Shown: positions 12,763 through 25,210, counted from the stretch's first letter. The stretch: 64,000 nt of DNA from Oikopleura dioica (GCA_907165135.1 OU015568.1:15387208-15451207); one strand, 5' to 3'. Translations and numbers: made by a program. Notes: generated by a model from the sequence alone, not told the origin.

Positions 12763-15700
12763 TATGTCCTTGATCTTAGATCGTTGATAATGAGTCCTTA
12801 TTATTTGTTTAAAATTATTAAGATTTTCATTTTTTGAAACATCATCTTTGGATTGCCTTTTTATTCAGAACAAAGAAAAGAAATTAGCGCACGTAATTTC
12901 TTTCCTCTTCGAATAACAAATTTTAGAAAGAGCGAAAAATAATCATCATCTTGGAGAATGAAACAAGACTGATTGAGAAACACAAAGAGTTTGAGAGGTG
13001 GTCCTTTTTTAAATGCAGGAGGAGATTGCTTTGTATTACGCTTTCTTTTTTTCTCTTTTTGAAGCCGCGTCAAATCTCCGTCTTTCCTGTTATTTTTGAA
13101 AATAAGCGCGCGTTTGCCAATTAACCGAGCGGTTGAACTAAAACTCGTCGCTGAAATAAACAAAATCGTGGTTTACGGGCTTGCATATTTGTCCTTATGC
13201 CAGATCAGCTCCGGACTCTTTCTAAACTATTTAGCACTAGAGTTAAACTTACAATCGGCTTCGATCGATTTTTCGAGCAAGAAAATCAAAGTTCCTAAAG
13301 CAGGTTTTATTCCTTCATCCCGAATTAATCTTTGTCTATAAATTGTTGAAAAATAGAATTACAACGAGAAATTCTCCATCTGAAAAGCTCAATTCCTAGC
13401 AAGACAAAATCTCGAATTCTAGCGCACGCAGTAGCTCCTGAATTTATTGATTTGGATTATGAAACACGAGTAGAAGCATTTCGCACCTGCAGAGTTTAAC
13501 AAAATCGGGAATAGCAAGCTTGATGTTTTTCTCTTCCAAAACATGAAAAAACGATCATTTAAGATTTGAGAAAGTTGCAGTTGAAAGATCATTCAACATT
13601 CCGGGGTATCCAGAAATCCCTGGTTCTCTAAAATGCCAAAGATAGCTTGTACGTTCTAACAAAGGAGCTCGACGCAAATAACTTCTGTAATCTCGAGAGT
13701 GGAATGTCTGTCCCAGAGCCACAAACAACTCAGGTTCAATAAAGCTATTTTCTCCTGAAATGTTTTTTAATCATTGATTTTGCGCCAAATCTTGCAATAA
13801 ATTTGATCGTAAAAATTCAAAAATATAGCTGGCATTTCCAAAAATATCGAGTCGCCTCGGTATTGAGTTGTTAATCTGGTGCTGGTTTATCTTATTGGAC
13901 TCACGATGCTTATATGAACGATTCTGTTTTTGCGAATTTTCTTGTTCGCACAGGCTTACAACAAAAACAACTTCTTCTTACACATATTTTTTCGCGAAGT
14001 TACAACAGCAACTGTTCACGTTAAAAGCCACTTATCCAGTACAAGAAAGCTTGTATGTAGCTGAAACCTTTTATTCAGAAAAAAAAACGATCCGTTTTTT
14101 ATTCTTTTGAAGTTCGCATCTTCAATGTTCAAAATTCAAAGTGGAATCTTCTGAGATTCCACTGAAATTCGGTACTTAATGATATGGATGTTTACTCCCC
14201 GTTGACTACTTTATTGGGGCCAGAAGGAAGCCGCGGTTGAGAAGGAAAAATATTTGGGGCATTAGAAGCAGCGAAGAAAAAATGGCTGACGGGGAGGGAA
14301 GAGTGTTTGCTGTCGCAGCTGCTCCCAAAACTGGCGAGTGTGACCCCTGCGGATTTTGATGCCGCGATGATCTTTCTGACACTTTTAGAAAAATATACCA
14401 GCGATTTCGTCTTTATCGCTCCTAAGATACTGTCGCTTTCGAACTCAAGAATGTGAATTTTTTATTAGAAGCAAATATCTACAGCAAAAAAATAGAGCTG
14501 GCGGAATTTCTCAGTGGTACGTAAAAATCGTTTCTTTGATGACGATAAGCAATTCTTGAAAGATTTTTGGCGCTGACCTGAAGATAGCCGAATTCCCTCA
14601 GTGAACCCTTTTTTCCGCTTCCTTAGAAATACAGTTTAGATTCTTTTCTACAGTTATTAATGTACTGTACTGCTCTTCTTCGCGATATTTAAGAGAATAG
14701 AGGACAAAATCAACTATTATATTTCTCATATTTTTCTTGATTATACCGTCGTTGCACTAGCAAAAAGTTAAAGCCCCTTTGGCACCCATTTTTGAGGTCA
14801 TTTATCGACACAGGACGTTTTTCGATGCATTTCTATAAGCAGAAAAATAATGTAATACAAGTTCCAGTGATGCATTGAAACACGACCAGGTGACAAAAAT
14901 TAACCTCTTAGGATTACGGCTGCGACCCGTGGAGCCGTCCAACGTACCACAAAAAGTGGAAACTAGCCAGGCGTAACCGCCAACAACGATTTCTTTCTGG
15001 AATTCGCGTCTGTAGATTAGAAACTTAATTTTCAATGAAGAAAGAAAAATGTTGAAAATTCAAAGTTGATTTCAAAGAAAAATGATTTTTTTCTTGTTTA
15101 TACAGAAATAACTTCGTTTCCGAAAATTAATTGTTTAAATTGTTGCGCTTTAAAGTTGATTGCTGGATACAAGTAGTGAACAAATTGGAGCGTTTTGTTC
15201 ACGAAGTAATTTGTCGAAGCGGTGGTATTTTCGGAAAGGATCGTGTCAAAATTACAAAATTAACTTCACCGAGGGCGGATGAAATCCCTCGCAAAAAGTT
15301 ACCCCGCAAGAATCTCGCTTATCTGATCGCTCGTTTTCCATCCTTTCCGGGCATTAAGAATCAACCCATTTTCTAACGTTCATTTTTTCGCTGATCAAGT
15401 TTACGGTGGAAACTTTGCTCTTGAACTTCGACTTTTATAAAGAAAGATATTTTGCAATTCAAAGATCTATGATTGTTTTGTTTACTTCAATTAGAATATT
15501 TTTAGAACTCTGATCTTTTCAACAAAAATGATAATCTCCGGCGGCTTGAAAAACAAAAATGCGCCCCTCTTTTCTCTTCATTTTCTGATCCGATGATGGG
15601 GGCATTGTTCATTTGAGACGCTTTCTAAGGTTCTAGTAATAAGGAGTCGCACAGGCATGCACATGTTGCAAAGGTGCGCCAATGCATCGAAATCTTTCGA

Positions 15701-15942
15701 ATACTTTTTTGAAAAGGCATGTTGTGTGGCATGTAGTGAGGTGAGAGCATCGACCATTACGAGCCGAGCAAAGGCCTTTCTCGCCTCGAGAATCTTTGCA
15801 ACTGCGGTCGCTCTCCGCTAATCGAACGCTTAATTAACCACGACATCGATCAAATGCTCTAGTTTTTTGTCTTGATGCGGAATATGGTCGAATTTAATGA
15901 AAAAATGTCTATTTTTGGACAAGTTTATAGATTGGGCTCATT

Positions 15943-16033
15943 AACCTTCAAAGAAAACCTGAGTCAGGGTCCCGAAAAGTGTTGTAAGTTTCTCGACTTT
16001 TTCGGACCCTGACTCATATTTTCTGCAAAGGTT
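15943..16033. repeat. TGAGTCA hairpin repeat (copy c, full)
   Basis: The left arm carries GAAAACCTGAGTCAGGGTCC and the right arm GGACCCTGACTCA, around a loop of about 35 bp. The outer ends AACCTT and AAGGTT also pair. It is one of the two best-preserved members of the family. Confidence 0.75.
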
Positions 16034-16684
16034 ATTGAATCCAGTGGATGAGTCTACAAAAACTTTCAGAGTTCATGGAACTTACATTACGCAGTTTTCT
16101 AAAAAGGGATGAACAAGAGCACGCCCATTTGGCGCTCAATCATGACACCGAGGGTTCCCACAAATCCCGTTATTTCATACAGATGATTCGGGTATTTGCA
16201 CTATAAGCAGCAGCACCCTTCAATCGTTTTTACAGTAGCTTCTCTTATATATTTTTTAAGAAATACAGTAGCTGGTCTTGCTCTCACGGTGCTTATAGAA
16301 AATCTAAAATCGTTAAAGAAACAGTAAGAAATTGAATGTTTTTATTTGGTTTTAATCCTCATATCTTCCCTTCTGTAAAAAGTAAGTTCTGTCACGTTTT
16401 TATAAGAGAAGTCGTCATTCTTATAATCTTTAATAAATGAAAAACTGTGATGAAAAATTATAAGTTGCTTTTAAATATAATATTTGAGAAGTGAAATCGG
16501 CCTGATTGGCGATTGTGATTTTATACGAACACCGTGACAGACGAAATTCGGAACTTTCTTTCTAAATGAGACGGTTTTCCTCGCCGATTAATATCGATTA
16601 ATTTGAAACATAATTTCAATAAGAAAAGGTCAATTTGATGTACAAAGATCATTTTTTTATTTTTGGAAAGAAATTATTTTGTCT

Positions 16685-17358
16685 TTAATTTCCCTTATTG
16701 TCTTCAGTCACCGGGTCGTTTGTGGATATCTCGCAGGTATCTCCTTCAAAGCCAGGAGGGCAAGAGCACATAAAAAATGTTCCATTAGGCAAAACTGGTC
16801 CATTTTCAAGTTTATGATAAGAGTATAGGAGGTGACATTTTCCACCGTTTTTACATGACTGATCAAAGCAAAGAGTTTTTCGCAAAATGGCCCAGAAAAT
16901 CCGTATTTGCAGTGGCATTTAGGTTTTGGGCCGTCGTGATTGTCGGGATCGGGAATCAAATATGGGCTCATGCACATTCCAAAGTTTTCACATCGCCGAG
17001 TTTCGCACGTTTCCTGATTTTCGACCGCTAATGATTCGGTACCAGATTGCTCAATTTTTGGCGTTGACGGGGAAGAATTCTTGAGCAGCAAGATTGCAGC
17101 AACAATCAGAATAAGAAAGGTAGAAAGAGCTACAATGAACTTCGTTATCTTCGTTATAGAGTTGATCTAAGGGGGTTGACATGAAGATTTTCACGATTTT
17201 AGCATTTTTGTATCAAAGAATTATCATGGAATCAACTCTTCGAGGGGCTAGAGTATTACTACAGTAGAATTGAAAACAGCTGGATCGTAATTCTTTATGT
17301 CAACCCCCTTAGCACGGAGCGAAGGGACTTTTCCCTCCTCAAGCTCGATCGTTTTCAT
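16685..17358 (-). CDS. Two-EGF single-pass membrane protein
   Basis: Exon 1 (17358-17305) encodes an 18-residue polar start, MKTIELEEGKVPSLRAKG. Exon 2 (17166-16685) opens with a transmembrane helix (about residues 27-44, FIVALSTFLILIVAAILLL) and then has two EGF-like domains. The first has CETRRCENFGMC and ends CKYGFSGPFC; the second has CKNGGKC and ends CPPGFEGDTC. This gives a type II topology with the EGF domains outside. The 138-nt intron (GT-AG, phase 0) is almost entirely a MITE. Between the two EGF domains the frame shifts by one base at a run of five A/T bases (16876-16880); one more base would join the domains. That may be a real lesion or an assembly error. A ligand or adhesion role is possible but not shown. 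Confidence 0.7.
17168..17311. mobile_element. TA-flanked MITE forming an intron
   Basis: The ends are inverted repeats: AGGGGGTTGACATGAAG on the left and its near-complement ending in ATGTCAACCCCCT on the right. A TA lies just outside each end, as in Tc1/mariner insertions. Read on the minus strand, the right arm supplies the splice donor (G, then GTTGAC) and the left arm the pyrimidine tract and acceptor (CCCCCTTAG). Confidence 0.7.
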
Positions 17359-20300
17359 TTTTGATTCTCTTGAATCCACAGAATAGCTTATTTCGAAGGT
17401 ATGTTCTTTAGATTAAATGAATTATACGATCATTGAGTCGGAAAGATGAATTTTGATGAATATCTAAAATAATATTTTAAGCGATTTTCCGGCTGAAAGC
17501 GTTCTTAAAATATTTTCTTATTAATAAAATAAGGTATTTTTAACCTGTTTGTTTAGGCTCATTTTCAGCTTGAAAATAATTTCTAACTCGCGAGTTTTAT
17601 TTTATAACGTGGAATCTAAAATTGAGCCTTGTCCACTTGAAAAATGAATTGAGCCGAATCCGCAAAAATTGGCGGCTATTACGGCGGATTTCGCCGCCAT
17701 TCGCACTTTTCAAGATTCTGACGGCATCTGCTTGAACCCACTTTGCCCAAACTTGAGCCGCTCGCAATTTACTTGGATACGTATCCCAAGAATCTCAGAT
17801 CTCTTAATCAAAACTAAAGCTTTAAAAATACAAAATGAGAAGAGTTTGCACCTTATTTTTCGACTGAACACCGACTGCTTCATTTATCTGCTCGTTTTTA
17901 TCAGAAAATTAACGTTTTGACACCCTTTTTTTACTTATAAAACTGGATCAACGTTTGATTATCTTTTCAGCGAAAGAAAATATGGGTATCACTTTGTTAA
18001 CTCCGGCTGAAAATGTGAGGAATAATCTCAATTAATGGTGGCTACCCCCTTATTTCAAGTTGCTTCATAACTGATTTTCGAACCTACCAACCCCATGTTC
18101 ATTTTCAAACAACCATCAATTTTCCATTCACTTCAATCGCAAATTCTCAATTTCAGCCTTCTTCCAAATGCCTGCTCCATCAAATTGAAATTAGAATTGG
18201 TCTTCTCAAAAACTTGCAGCGATTAAGCAAAATCGTCAGAAACGAATTTCAATCATTTTCCCCACCAGTTAATTTTCTTTACAAGTTGTTGAACGAATTC
18301 TCGGCTCCGCGAAATTATTCCCAATTTAGCAAAAATGGAATTGGACAAAATTTCACCTTGTCGCTCATAATTTGCGCGGATTAATCCGCTAATAACGAGC
18401 CCACCCATTGTCGGATAATCTCTTATTCGAAATTATACGCTGTATCAATAATCCACTACCCGGCAAAATGTTTCAACTTCGAAATCGAATCAGGACTAAA
18501 CGGCAAAATTTGCAATTCCGACGAAAAAATGCAGCGATCTTTTCATTAAAAACGGAAACCTCTTCCTCTTCCGAATAATCAAGCCACCAAAATAATTAAG
18601 GGAGTCACCAAGATAAGCCCGAAAATCGCCAAAGTAGTAAAGAAATAATTGCTTATCTAGAATGACGAAATAGAAGTCTCAAATAGGCGTTGAAATTTTA
18701 TTTCTAGGAACTCTGTTTGGGCTAGACGCCATAATCAGCCAGACAGCGCAAAATTGAATCATAATTCGATCCGAGTGCAACTTTCACCTTGGTATTTCTA
18801 AAAGCTCTAAGCAAAACTACCCGCTAAATCTGCATTCTTAACCAAATCTGACATTCACGCAATTACTCCCCGAATTTTCACTCAAAAACGATTCTTTTCT
18901 AGCTCTGAAGCTCTTCATAAGAAAAACTGGAGCCATATGTTGCGGGAGGAGTTAAGCCGACGAAGATGCTTTTTCAACCCTTTTCACAAGCTTTATCGGA
19001 TACCTGCGGGAACCTTTTATACGGGGATTTTGTTCGGCGAACATAAAGGTTTTTCCCGAGAAAATCTTCTTCCAAAACGTTGATGCTGCAAAATGAAACA
19101 TATTTTTGATATTTCAGAATAAATTTATTATGTGTTCACAAGTAGGTACGAAGTAGGACTGACAAAACATGCTCAATTGATGCGGGTAATTAAGTCTTCA
19201 TTTAAAAATTATATTTTAACGATTTTATTTTTTATTTTCTTTGTTTTCGATTCTTCATTTTAACCATCTTCATTCTCAACTTAACATTTAAAAATTTAAT
19301 TTTTTATTTGCTCATTTTTCATGACGAAAATACCGGTCGTGATATTGCAAGAACATCAAGCTTTGGCCTCCGGTTATTCTTCTCAGTCAATTCGTCCATT
19401 AAAATCACTAGTAGATTTAAACAAGAATTATTAACCACATATTTTCCTTGAATTTAAAGAAAAATACCAAGTTGTAAAATTCGTTTTACTACTCAAAAAG
19501 CCCTTTTTCTTTTGCCAAGTGAACTCACGTGACCCGTAAATCCAAAACTCTTTAATTTCGTTGTAAAAGGCGACTTTCTTTTAGTAAATTCGGGGGACAA
19601 AGAAATATTTATTGAGCAAACAAGAACAAAAATAAAAAGAAAGTTTAGCTGTTTACGAAATGGGGCTTTCTGTGTGTTGCCGTAATAAACGTGCGGAAAA
19701 GTGGCAGATTGAATCTCTGCGGATCGAAGAGCTCGAAAATCCCTTTGATAAAAACAGCAATTTAAAACTTGAAAAAGAGTAAAACCGGTTCAAGAGCAAG
19801 AGAATTTTTTCTGTTTATGCTTTTTGTTGTAAGATGCCAAAACAAGTAAATAAAAAGTGTTCCGTTGAAATAATTATACAGCGGCTTTTATGGTTAGACA
19901 AAGAATGACTACCGTAATTCAAAGGACATAACAACTGCTTTCAGAAGAAGGAAAATGGATAACGTAGCTGTTGAGAAAATAGAGTTTACTTCAAAAGCCT
20001 CTTTTCAAACTAATCAAAATAAGATGGCAAAATTTTGTAGAAACACTTGTAAATGGAGACCCGAAATTTAATGGTATCAACTCGAAACACTAAATGAATG
20101 GAGGTCCCTTAAATAAAGCTTTGACCAAAATTTGTTCGACCTGGAGGGACATTTCTATTAATTTATAAATCGAGTAATTTAAACATCATTTTTGTGGTGC
20201 TGTAGTTATCATTTCGAAGATCTTTGCTTTCATGTTTTCATCGTAATCGATTCACGAAATGGAAGAAGCATTGTTCATTCTTGTAAATTGCAAGTTTTTG

Positions 20301-20775
20301 TTTTGAGTATTATCTTTTGTAAACGAAGAAGCTCTCGGCTGTCAGTTGGTGACAGATTGGCGACGCCAATTTGGTTTCAAATGAGCACTTTTTACGATGA
20401 AGATACGTTCAGCCTCAAGAGAGCATGTTTTTAGGAATGTGTCAGGGGGCAGTTTGAGTTGCAATTAGCGCTCGCCCGTGCTCCTCGATCCGCCAATTCG
20501 AGAGCGAAAATCTGGAGCTTTAAAGTACTAAGTTCCAGATTTCATAATGCGACTCCTAAATTACCAAAATCATTGCATCGCCGAAAAAGTTATGAGTTTA
20601 TAACTGCGCGCAAATTTTCTAAAAATCTCAATTTTATGCTCTCTCTTACTGTTCCTTGTCACCGTAATTGAGTTACTAAGATATAATTATAATAATATTA
20701 TATATATAAACCATGATATTCTTTTATTTAAAAACAGTTAGATATTTATTAGACGATTATAAGATTTCCTGCTCC
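17359..20775. other. Intergenic region, no supported gene
   Basis: This A/T-rich spacer has no open frame over about 85 codons and no motif that I recognise. No repeat family defined elsewhere in the window is evident. Regulatory sequence for the flanking genes may lie here, but none could be identified. Confidence 0.45.
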
Positions 20776-22743
20776 TCAGCAGTTGGAATTGGTGCTGGCA
20801 TAGATAACTGGAATCCAGTTCTGCGAAGCGTGTCGGTTAATTACTACTGTGTCGATGAAGACATCATTTGCGTCTATTTGAACGCGCTGGACTGCGAATT
20901 GTCCTGTCGAGTCATCTTTTGATCCCGCTGCGGCGTATATATACTGACCGAAAATAGTAGCAGATCCCATGTAGTTAAACAGAAAATTATTAAATTTTGA
21001 GCATGAGAAATGAAATTTCTTACTTCTTGCAACTGCCCAATGAGTGTCCAAGCATCGTTCTTGAGGAGATAAACGTCTTTTCGATAGTCGTAATTATTTT
21101 CATGACCACCGGCCAAGACTAATGCCCCGCTATCAAGTCCTGTTAAGGTATGTCCTTGAGTGTTTCTAAGGGTAAACATTAAAATGCGAATGATTCCACT
21201 AAAACCTTGGAAAATCTGTCAAATAGCTCCAACCCGTCGAAGTGTAACTCTCCGCCTTTGTCCATCCTTCTGCATCTCTACTTCCGACTGTCGCTGGATT
21301 GCCCTGGTAATATCCAAGTCTGCCTCGAGTGTGACTAACTTGAGTAGAGTGAGTAACGGTTACGCTTGTTCCGTCGAAGATTTCACAACTCTTAAAGTCG
21401 TCAGCTGCGTAATAGGGAGAGCAAATGAGTGCTAAAATGAAATTGATGACTTTTTAGAAAGTATTTAAGGGTGTCAACATCGATTGAGTAAGGGTATCTC
21501 TTATGAGTCGAACAATTAATATCAAGTTATCTAGTTAATGCTGATTCCAGAGCTTCTTTCAGATCCGAAATATCTGTTCTAGATCACGAGATACACGTTA
21601 TTCTATGAACGCGCTAATGCACTAATTCTCGGTAGAAATGCACTATAAGAATTGCAATTTTTTAATTTTTGATTTTCTATGTCAAACTTTTTATTTCCTG
21701 AAAGCTTAAAAAATTCTCTTTCTACTGATACCCATATCGTTGAGATCAGGCAAATTTAACATGTTCAAACAGCGCGCCAAAAGTCGCAAACACCTGCACT
21801 TTAGCGCCGGAAAAGGGGATTAAGGGATTAATCAGTGCGCGATCTGAGCACCCTGGGAGATTGTCAAAGGATCAAACCATAATCTCTGGGAAAATGAGAC
21901 GAATAAAATATTAGGAACAGCACTAGAATAACGCTCAAACTAAGCAAAATCATGGTTTCAGATAATGCATGAAAAAAGATGCATGCAATATAAAATTTCA
22001 AAATGTTTTAAATTTATGCTAAATAAAAGTGTTCTGGCTAGCTTCTGTCAAAAAATGAGGAAATTTGAATTTGTAGTTCTTTCGTAATTTTAGTAAGAAA
22101 ATTGGTGAAATTCGACTTTATAGTGTCTTTGAAGCGGCGGTGGGGATTAACGGATTATAAATTTACTATTCTGCCAAATCTATGCTAAATAATTAGGTTT
22201 AATCTAAAACTGGGCGAAAGATCAGATCTTATATATGAGCGGAAGGTACCTTAACTTTTGCAGAAAAAATGCGAAAATCGATGTTCACACCCTTAAAGAA
22301 ACCTTTTGTGCCGCTATCAATCGCAATCGCGTTGGAATAGTCCGTGTATCGGTAATTCAGTGTCGCTGAGTATTCTGTCAATCCACAGCCATCTAGTTTG
22401 GCAATCTAAGAAAGCATTCGATTTCCGAAAATCAAGTTTGCTTTTCCTTTCTCATGTTAGAGTCGCCGCCGAAAATATGGAGAACATCGTTGATAACAGC
22501 AAAAGGTGAATATCTCACAAAGTCAGAACTAGGTGCAGAGATAGTAGTGGACAGTGTCGTTGAGCCATCTCCGGAAATAACATAAGAGTCGCTAAAGGTA
22601 TTCTGCAGTATAAGAAGATAAGTTTCACTCTGAAAATATGATTAAGAATAACAAATAAACTAATGATTTACGGGGCTTATCGGGTTGGTTGTAGTGGATG
22701 TTGTAGTTGTTGAAGTTTGAGTGCTCTTCCATAAAATTGTGCA
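20776..22743 (-). CDS. Kelch-repeat-like protein (5' end not found)
   Basis: Six exons chain in frame: 22743-22672, 22629-22447, 22405-22303, 21431-21206, 21165-21024 and 20943-20776. The product has a Thr-rich linker (STQTSTTTTSTTT), then Kelch-type elements: VINDVLHIFGGDS, IAKLDGCGLTEYS, SGALVLAGGHENNY followed by VYLLKNDAWTLIGQL, and YIYAAAGSKD. Kelch repeats fold as a beta-propeller that binds partner proteins. The step from 22447 to 22405 uses an apparent GA-AG intron of 41 nt (AAG, then GAAAAG). The fourth intron from the right is about 870 nt and holds a TA-flanked element. The last intron (20944-21023) is GT-AG, but skipping it removes residues resembling part of a Kelch blade (MGSATIFGQ), so that donor is uncertain. 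The start codon and first exon lie upstream and were not located. Confidence 0.7.
21468..22293. mobile_element. TA-flanked inverted-repeat element inside the Kelch intron
   Basis: The left end is AGGGTGTCAACATCGAT and the right end is the complement of AGGGTGTGAACATCGAT. TA lies outside both ends (21466-21467 and 22294-22295). It occupies 826 bp of the roughly 870-nt intron. The ends resemble those of the EGF-intron MITE (AGGGGGTTGACAT), which suggests one related group. No transposase frame is visible. Confidence 0.7.
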
Positions 22744-23158
22744 CTGACAGTGTTTTTTTTAAATTGCACAAAAAACGGGCTTCTTGGGGAGCGCTTATTC
22801 TCAGGCTACAGTAATGCTACAGAAGTGCCAAAGGGTGGAAAATGTAGCTAAGGGTCTAATCTAGTGCGTAAGGGGTTTGCCTAGCTCTAGAAATTACTAA
22901 ATCATTGCGTAATCGACGCTTGAAGTTGACCTTCTCTAAAATTGGTGCGGAGGACCCGGAGGACTCTGTGGGAGTCTTCACTGGAAGAAAGAATGAGGAT
23001 GAAAAACAAGTAATTTGACGACGGTAAACTATACTTAAAAATTAAATAGAAACCATAAGAAAATTAAAAATGTGGTATATATAAATTTTTACATCAGATG
23101 GAGGTGGGTGGGGTTGGGGACGCAACTGAGAATGATCAACTCAAGCTTCCCAGCCTTT
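22744..23158. other. Spacer between Kelch gene and minisatellite
   Basis: I see no coding sequence beyond a possible 5' extension of the Kelch gene on the minus strand. The stretch is A/T-rich and ends in G-rich sequence before the tandem array. Confidence 0.4.
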
Positions 23159-23929
23159 GTCAAGCCCCTTAAATTTAAAAATCAAGGGACGGGGCTGAAA
23201 CGGCCCGAAGGGCCGTCAAGCCCCTTAAATTTAATAATCAAGGAACGGGGCTGAGACGGCCCGAAGGGCCGTCAAGCCCCTTAAATTTAAAAATCAAGGA
23301 ACGGGGCTGAGACGGCCCGAAGGGCCGTCAAGCCCCTTAAATTTAAAAATCAAGGGACGGGGCTGAAACGGCCCGAAGGGCCGTCAAGCCCCTTAAATTT
23401 AAAAATAAAGGGACGGGGCTGAAACGGCCCGAAGGGCCGTCAAGCCCTTAAATTTAAAAATAAAGGGACGGGGCTGAAACGGCCCGAAGGGCCGTCAAGC
23501 CCCTTAAATTTAAAATCAAGGGACGGGGCTGAAACGGCCCGAAGGGCCGTCAAGCCCCTTAAATTTAAAAATCAAGGGACGGGGCTGAAACGGCCCGAAG
23601 GGCCGTCAAGCCCCTTAAATTTAAAATCAAGGGACGGGGCTGAAACGGCCCGAAGGGCCGTCAAGCCCCTTAAATTTAAAAATCAAGGGACGGGGCTGAA
23701 ACGGCCCGAAGGGCCGTCAAGCCCCTTAAATTTAAAAATCAAGGGACGGGGCTGAAACGGCCCGAAGGGCCGTCAAGCCCCTTAAATTTAAAAATCAAGA
23801 GACGGGGCTGAAACGGCCCGAAGGGCCGTCAAGCCCCTTAAATTTAAAAATCAAGGGACGGGGCTGAAACGGCCCGAAGGGCCGTCAAGCCCCTTAAATT
23901 TAAAAATCAAGGGACGGGGCTGAAACGGC
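23159..23929. repeat. Minisatellite, about 14 copies of a 56-bp unit
   Basis: The units begin GTCAAGCCCC and continue TTAAATTTAAAAATCAAGGG, a G-rich ACGGGGCT, then the hairpin CGGCCCGAAGGGCCG. Unit starts lie at 23159, 23215, 23271, 23327, 23383, 23439, 23494, 23549, 23605, 23660, 23716, 23772, 23828 and 23884. Most are 56 bp; three are 55. Sequence differences between units are few, which indicates recent expansion or homogenisation. The last unit decays into TTAAAAGGGCTTT. Confidence 0.95.
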
Positions 23930-23996
23930 TTAAAAGGGCTTTAAAATGATGTTTGACTCATAATGTTTCGTTTTAAAGAAAAAATCGGGCCCACTT

Positions 23997-24129
23997 GAGG
24001 TCATGTGACCCCAAATGACCTCTATCAAGTATGAATGACAATCATCTTTCAAAACTATTCAAAAATATATATCACTTAATATTTAGAGGCTTTTTATTTA
24101 TATCGAGGTCATTTGGGGTCACGTGACTC
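23997..24129. repeat. Inverted repeat with GAGGTCA arms
   Basis: The left arm at 23997-24022 (GAGGTCATGTGACCCCAAAT...) pairs with the right arm at 24105-24129 (GAGGTCATTTGGGGTCACGT...). The loop is A/T-rich. This is probably a small MITE placed directly after the minisatellite. Confidence 0.65.
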
Positions 24130-24416
24130 CCCAGATTTCGTGCAATTTAAAAAAAACACTGTCACTGTTTTATTTGAAACATAATACATTTCGTTTAATT
24201 TTATTCTTATCTAGCTTCTATCGTAAAAAAGATAATTTAGTTTTAGTTTTCAAAAATTTCCTCGATTTCAAGTGCAGAATCAACATTTACTTTCGTCGAA
24301 AAGCGTCTGAATTTAAACGAAACAGGGGATAAGGAAATGCCTCCAAGTTTTTGACCATCATCTGTTATCGTGCCATTTTCGAGCAGCGTCACTTTTTCAA
24401 GGATTTTTAAGTGATC

Positions 24417-25210
24417 TTAGCTGATCGATTTGAGCACTGAATCCTTCCCTGTTGTCGCATCGGAGGTGACATTACAGTCGACAAGCTCCCTACTGTGAGT
24501 GAAAGATCGAAAATTGTTTATAAAATTCTAAAGAAAAATTAAGTTCGATCCTTGCTGAAAAGACCATCTTCGGTTTCATTTTTTATTGAAGCTTCGATAA
24601 ACGAACCGAGTGTTTCTCCTCCTTTTAAAAACTATTACAAAATTTAAAACTAAAAGAGTACCTTCAAGTTGTATCGGTACATCCGGAGCAGAAACTGAAA
24701 TTTTTCCATAAAAACTTGGTGTTTGCAATGATCGTGCCACCCTTTCCAATTTTATTGATAGTCTTGGCTCGCAGAAGACATCTTCAAGTCGGTTGAAGAT
24801 TAAATCAGTTTGTTCTGCGGAAATAGATTCGACTACCTGAGCCGTATAATTTGCTAGAAGAAGATGAGGAAATAGTAGTGGTTCTTTGATGACCTGAAAA
24901 CTGGTCGGTAAAATTCGAAAAGCACTTTGAGTATTCCAAAAGCTGGAAGGTTGAGAGAGCACAATCACTCGAGACTGCTCCGTTGTGAGAATCAGCTATC
25001 AAATATAGATTTGATTGATCAGCGCTGATCCCACTTGCGCTGGAATTATGACATGCAAGGTCCTTTAAAAACGGCGTACTAGTTTGTCTGTCTTTTTTTT
25101 CTTACCAAAGTCAATAAAGCTCCTGTTTCTTGGCAATCAACATTGAATAGCGAACAATTTTCAGCTATCGTTATGGAAAAAAGATAGAAGAGAAAATTCA
25201 ACAAATTCAT
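24417..25210 (-). CDS. Secreted protein of unknown family
   Basis: Five exons: 25210-25106, 25062-24894, 24853-24662, 24621 to 24551 or 24569, and 24527-24417. The ATG at 25210 opens a signal peptide (MNLLNFLFYLFSITIA) followed by a Cys-containing extracellular sequence (NCSLFNVDCQETG). Further segments include CALSTFQLLEYSKCFSNF and VESISAEQTDLIFNRLED; the end is VDCNVTSDATTG and then a stop. The first three introns are GT-AG and short. The fourth has no GT donor in frame; two GA donors (GATGGT at 24568 or GATCGA at 24550) keep the frame, giving 209 or 215 residues. I do not recognise the family. Its start codon lies 32 bp after the stop of the upstream small gene, an operon-like spacing. 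Confidence 0.6.

Larger units (their letters stand above)
11966..16684. other. Intergenic region, no supported gene
   Basis: I see no convincing coding exon. The region holds a TAGTC-rich low-complexity patch around 12500-12700, a short interstitial telomere-like run (about 12730-12762) and a full TGAGTCA hairpin at 15943-16033. The open frames on both strands are short and A/T-biased. Confidence 0.5.

Noticed and set aside
23159-23929. CRISPR-like regular array
   Set aside because: The units are contiguous 56-bp repeats without distinct spacers, and the genome is eukaryotic. It is a minisatellite.
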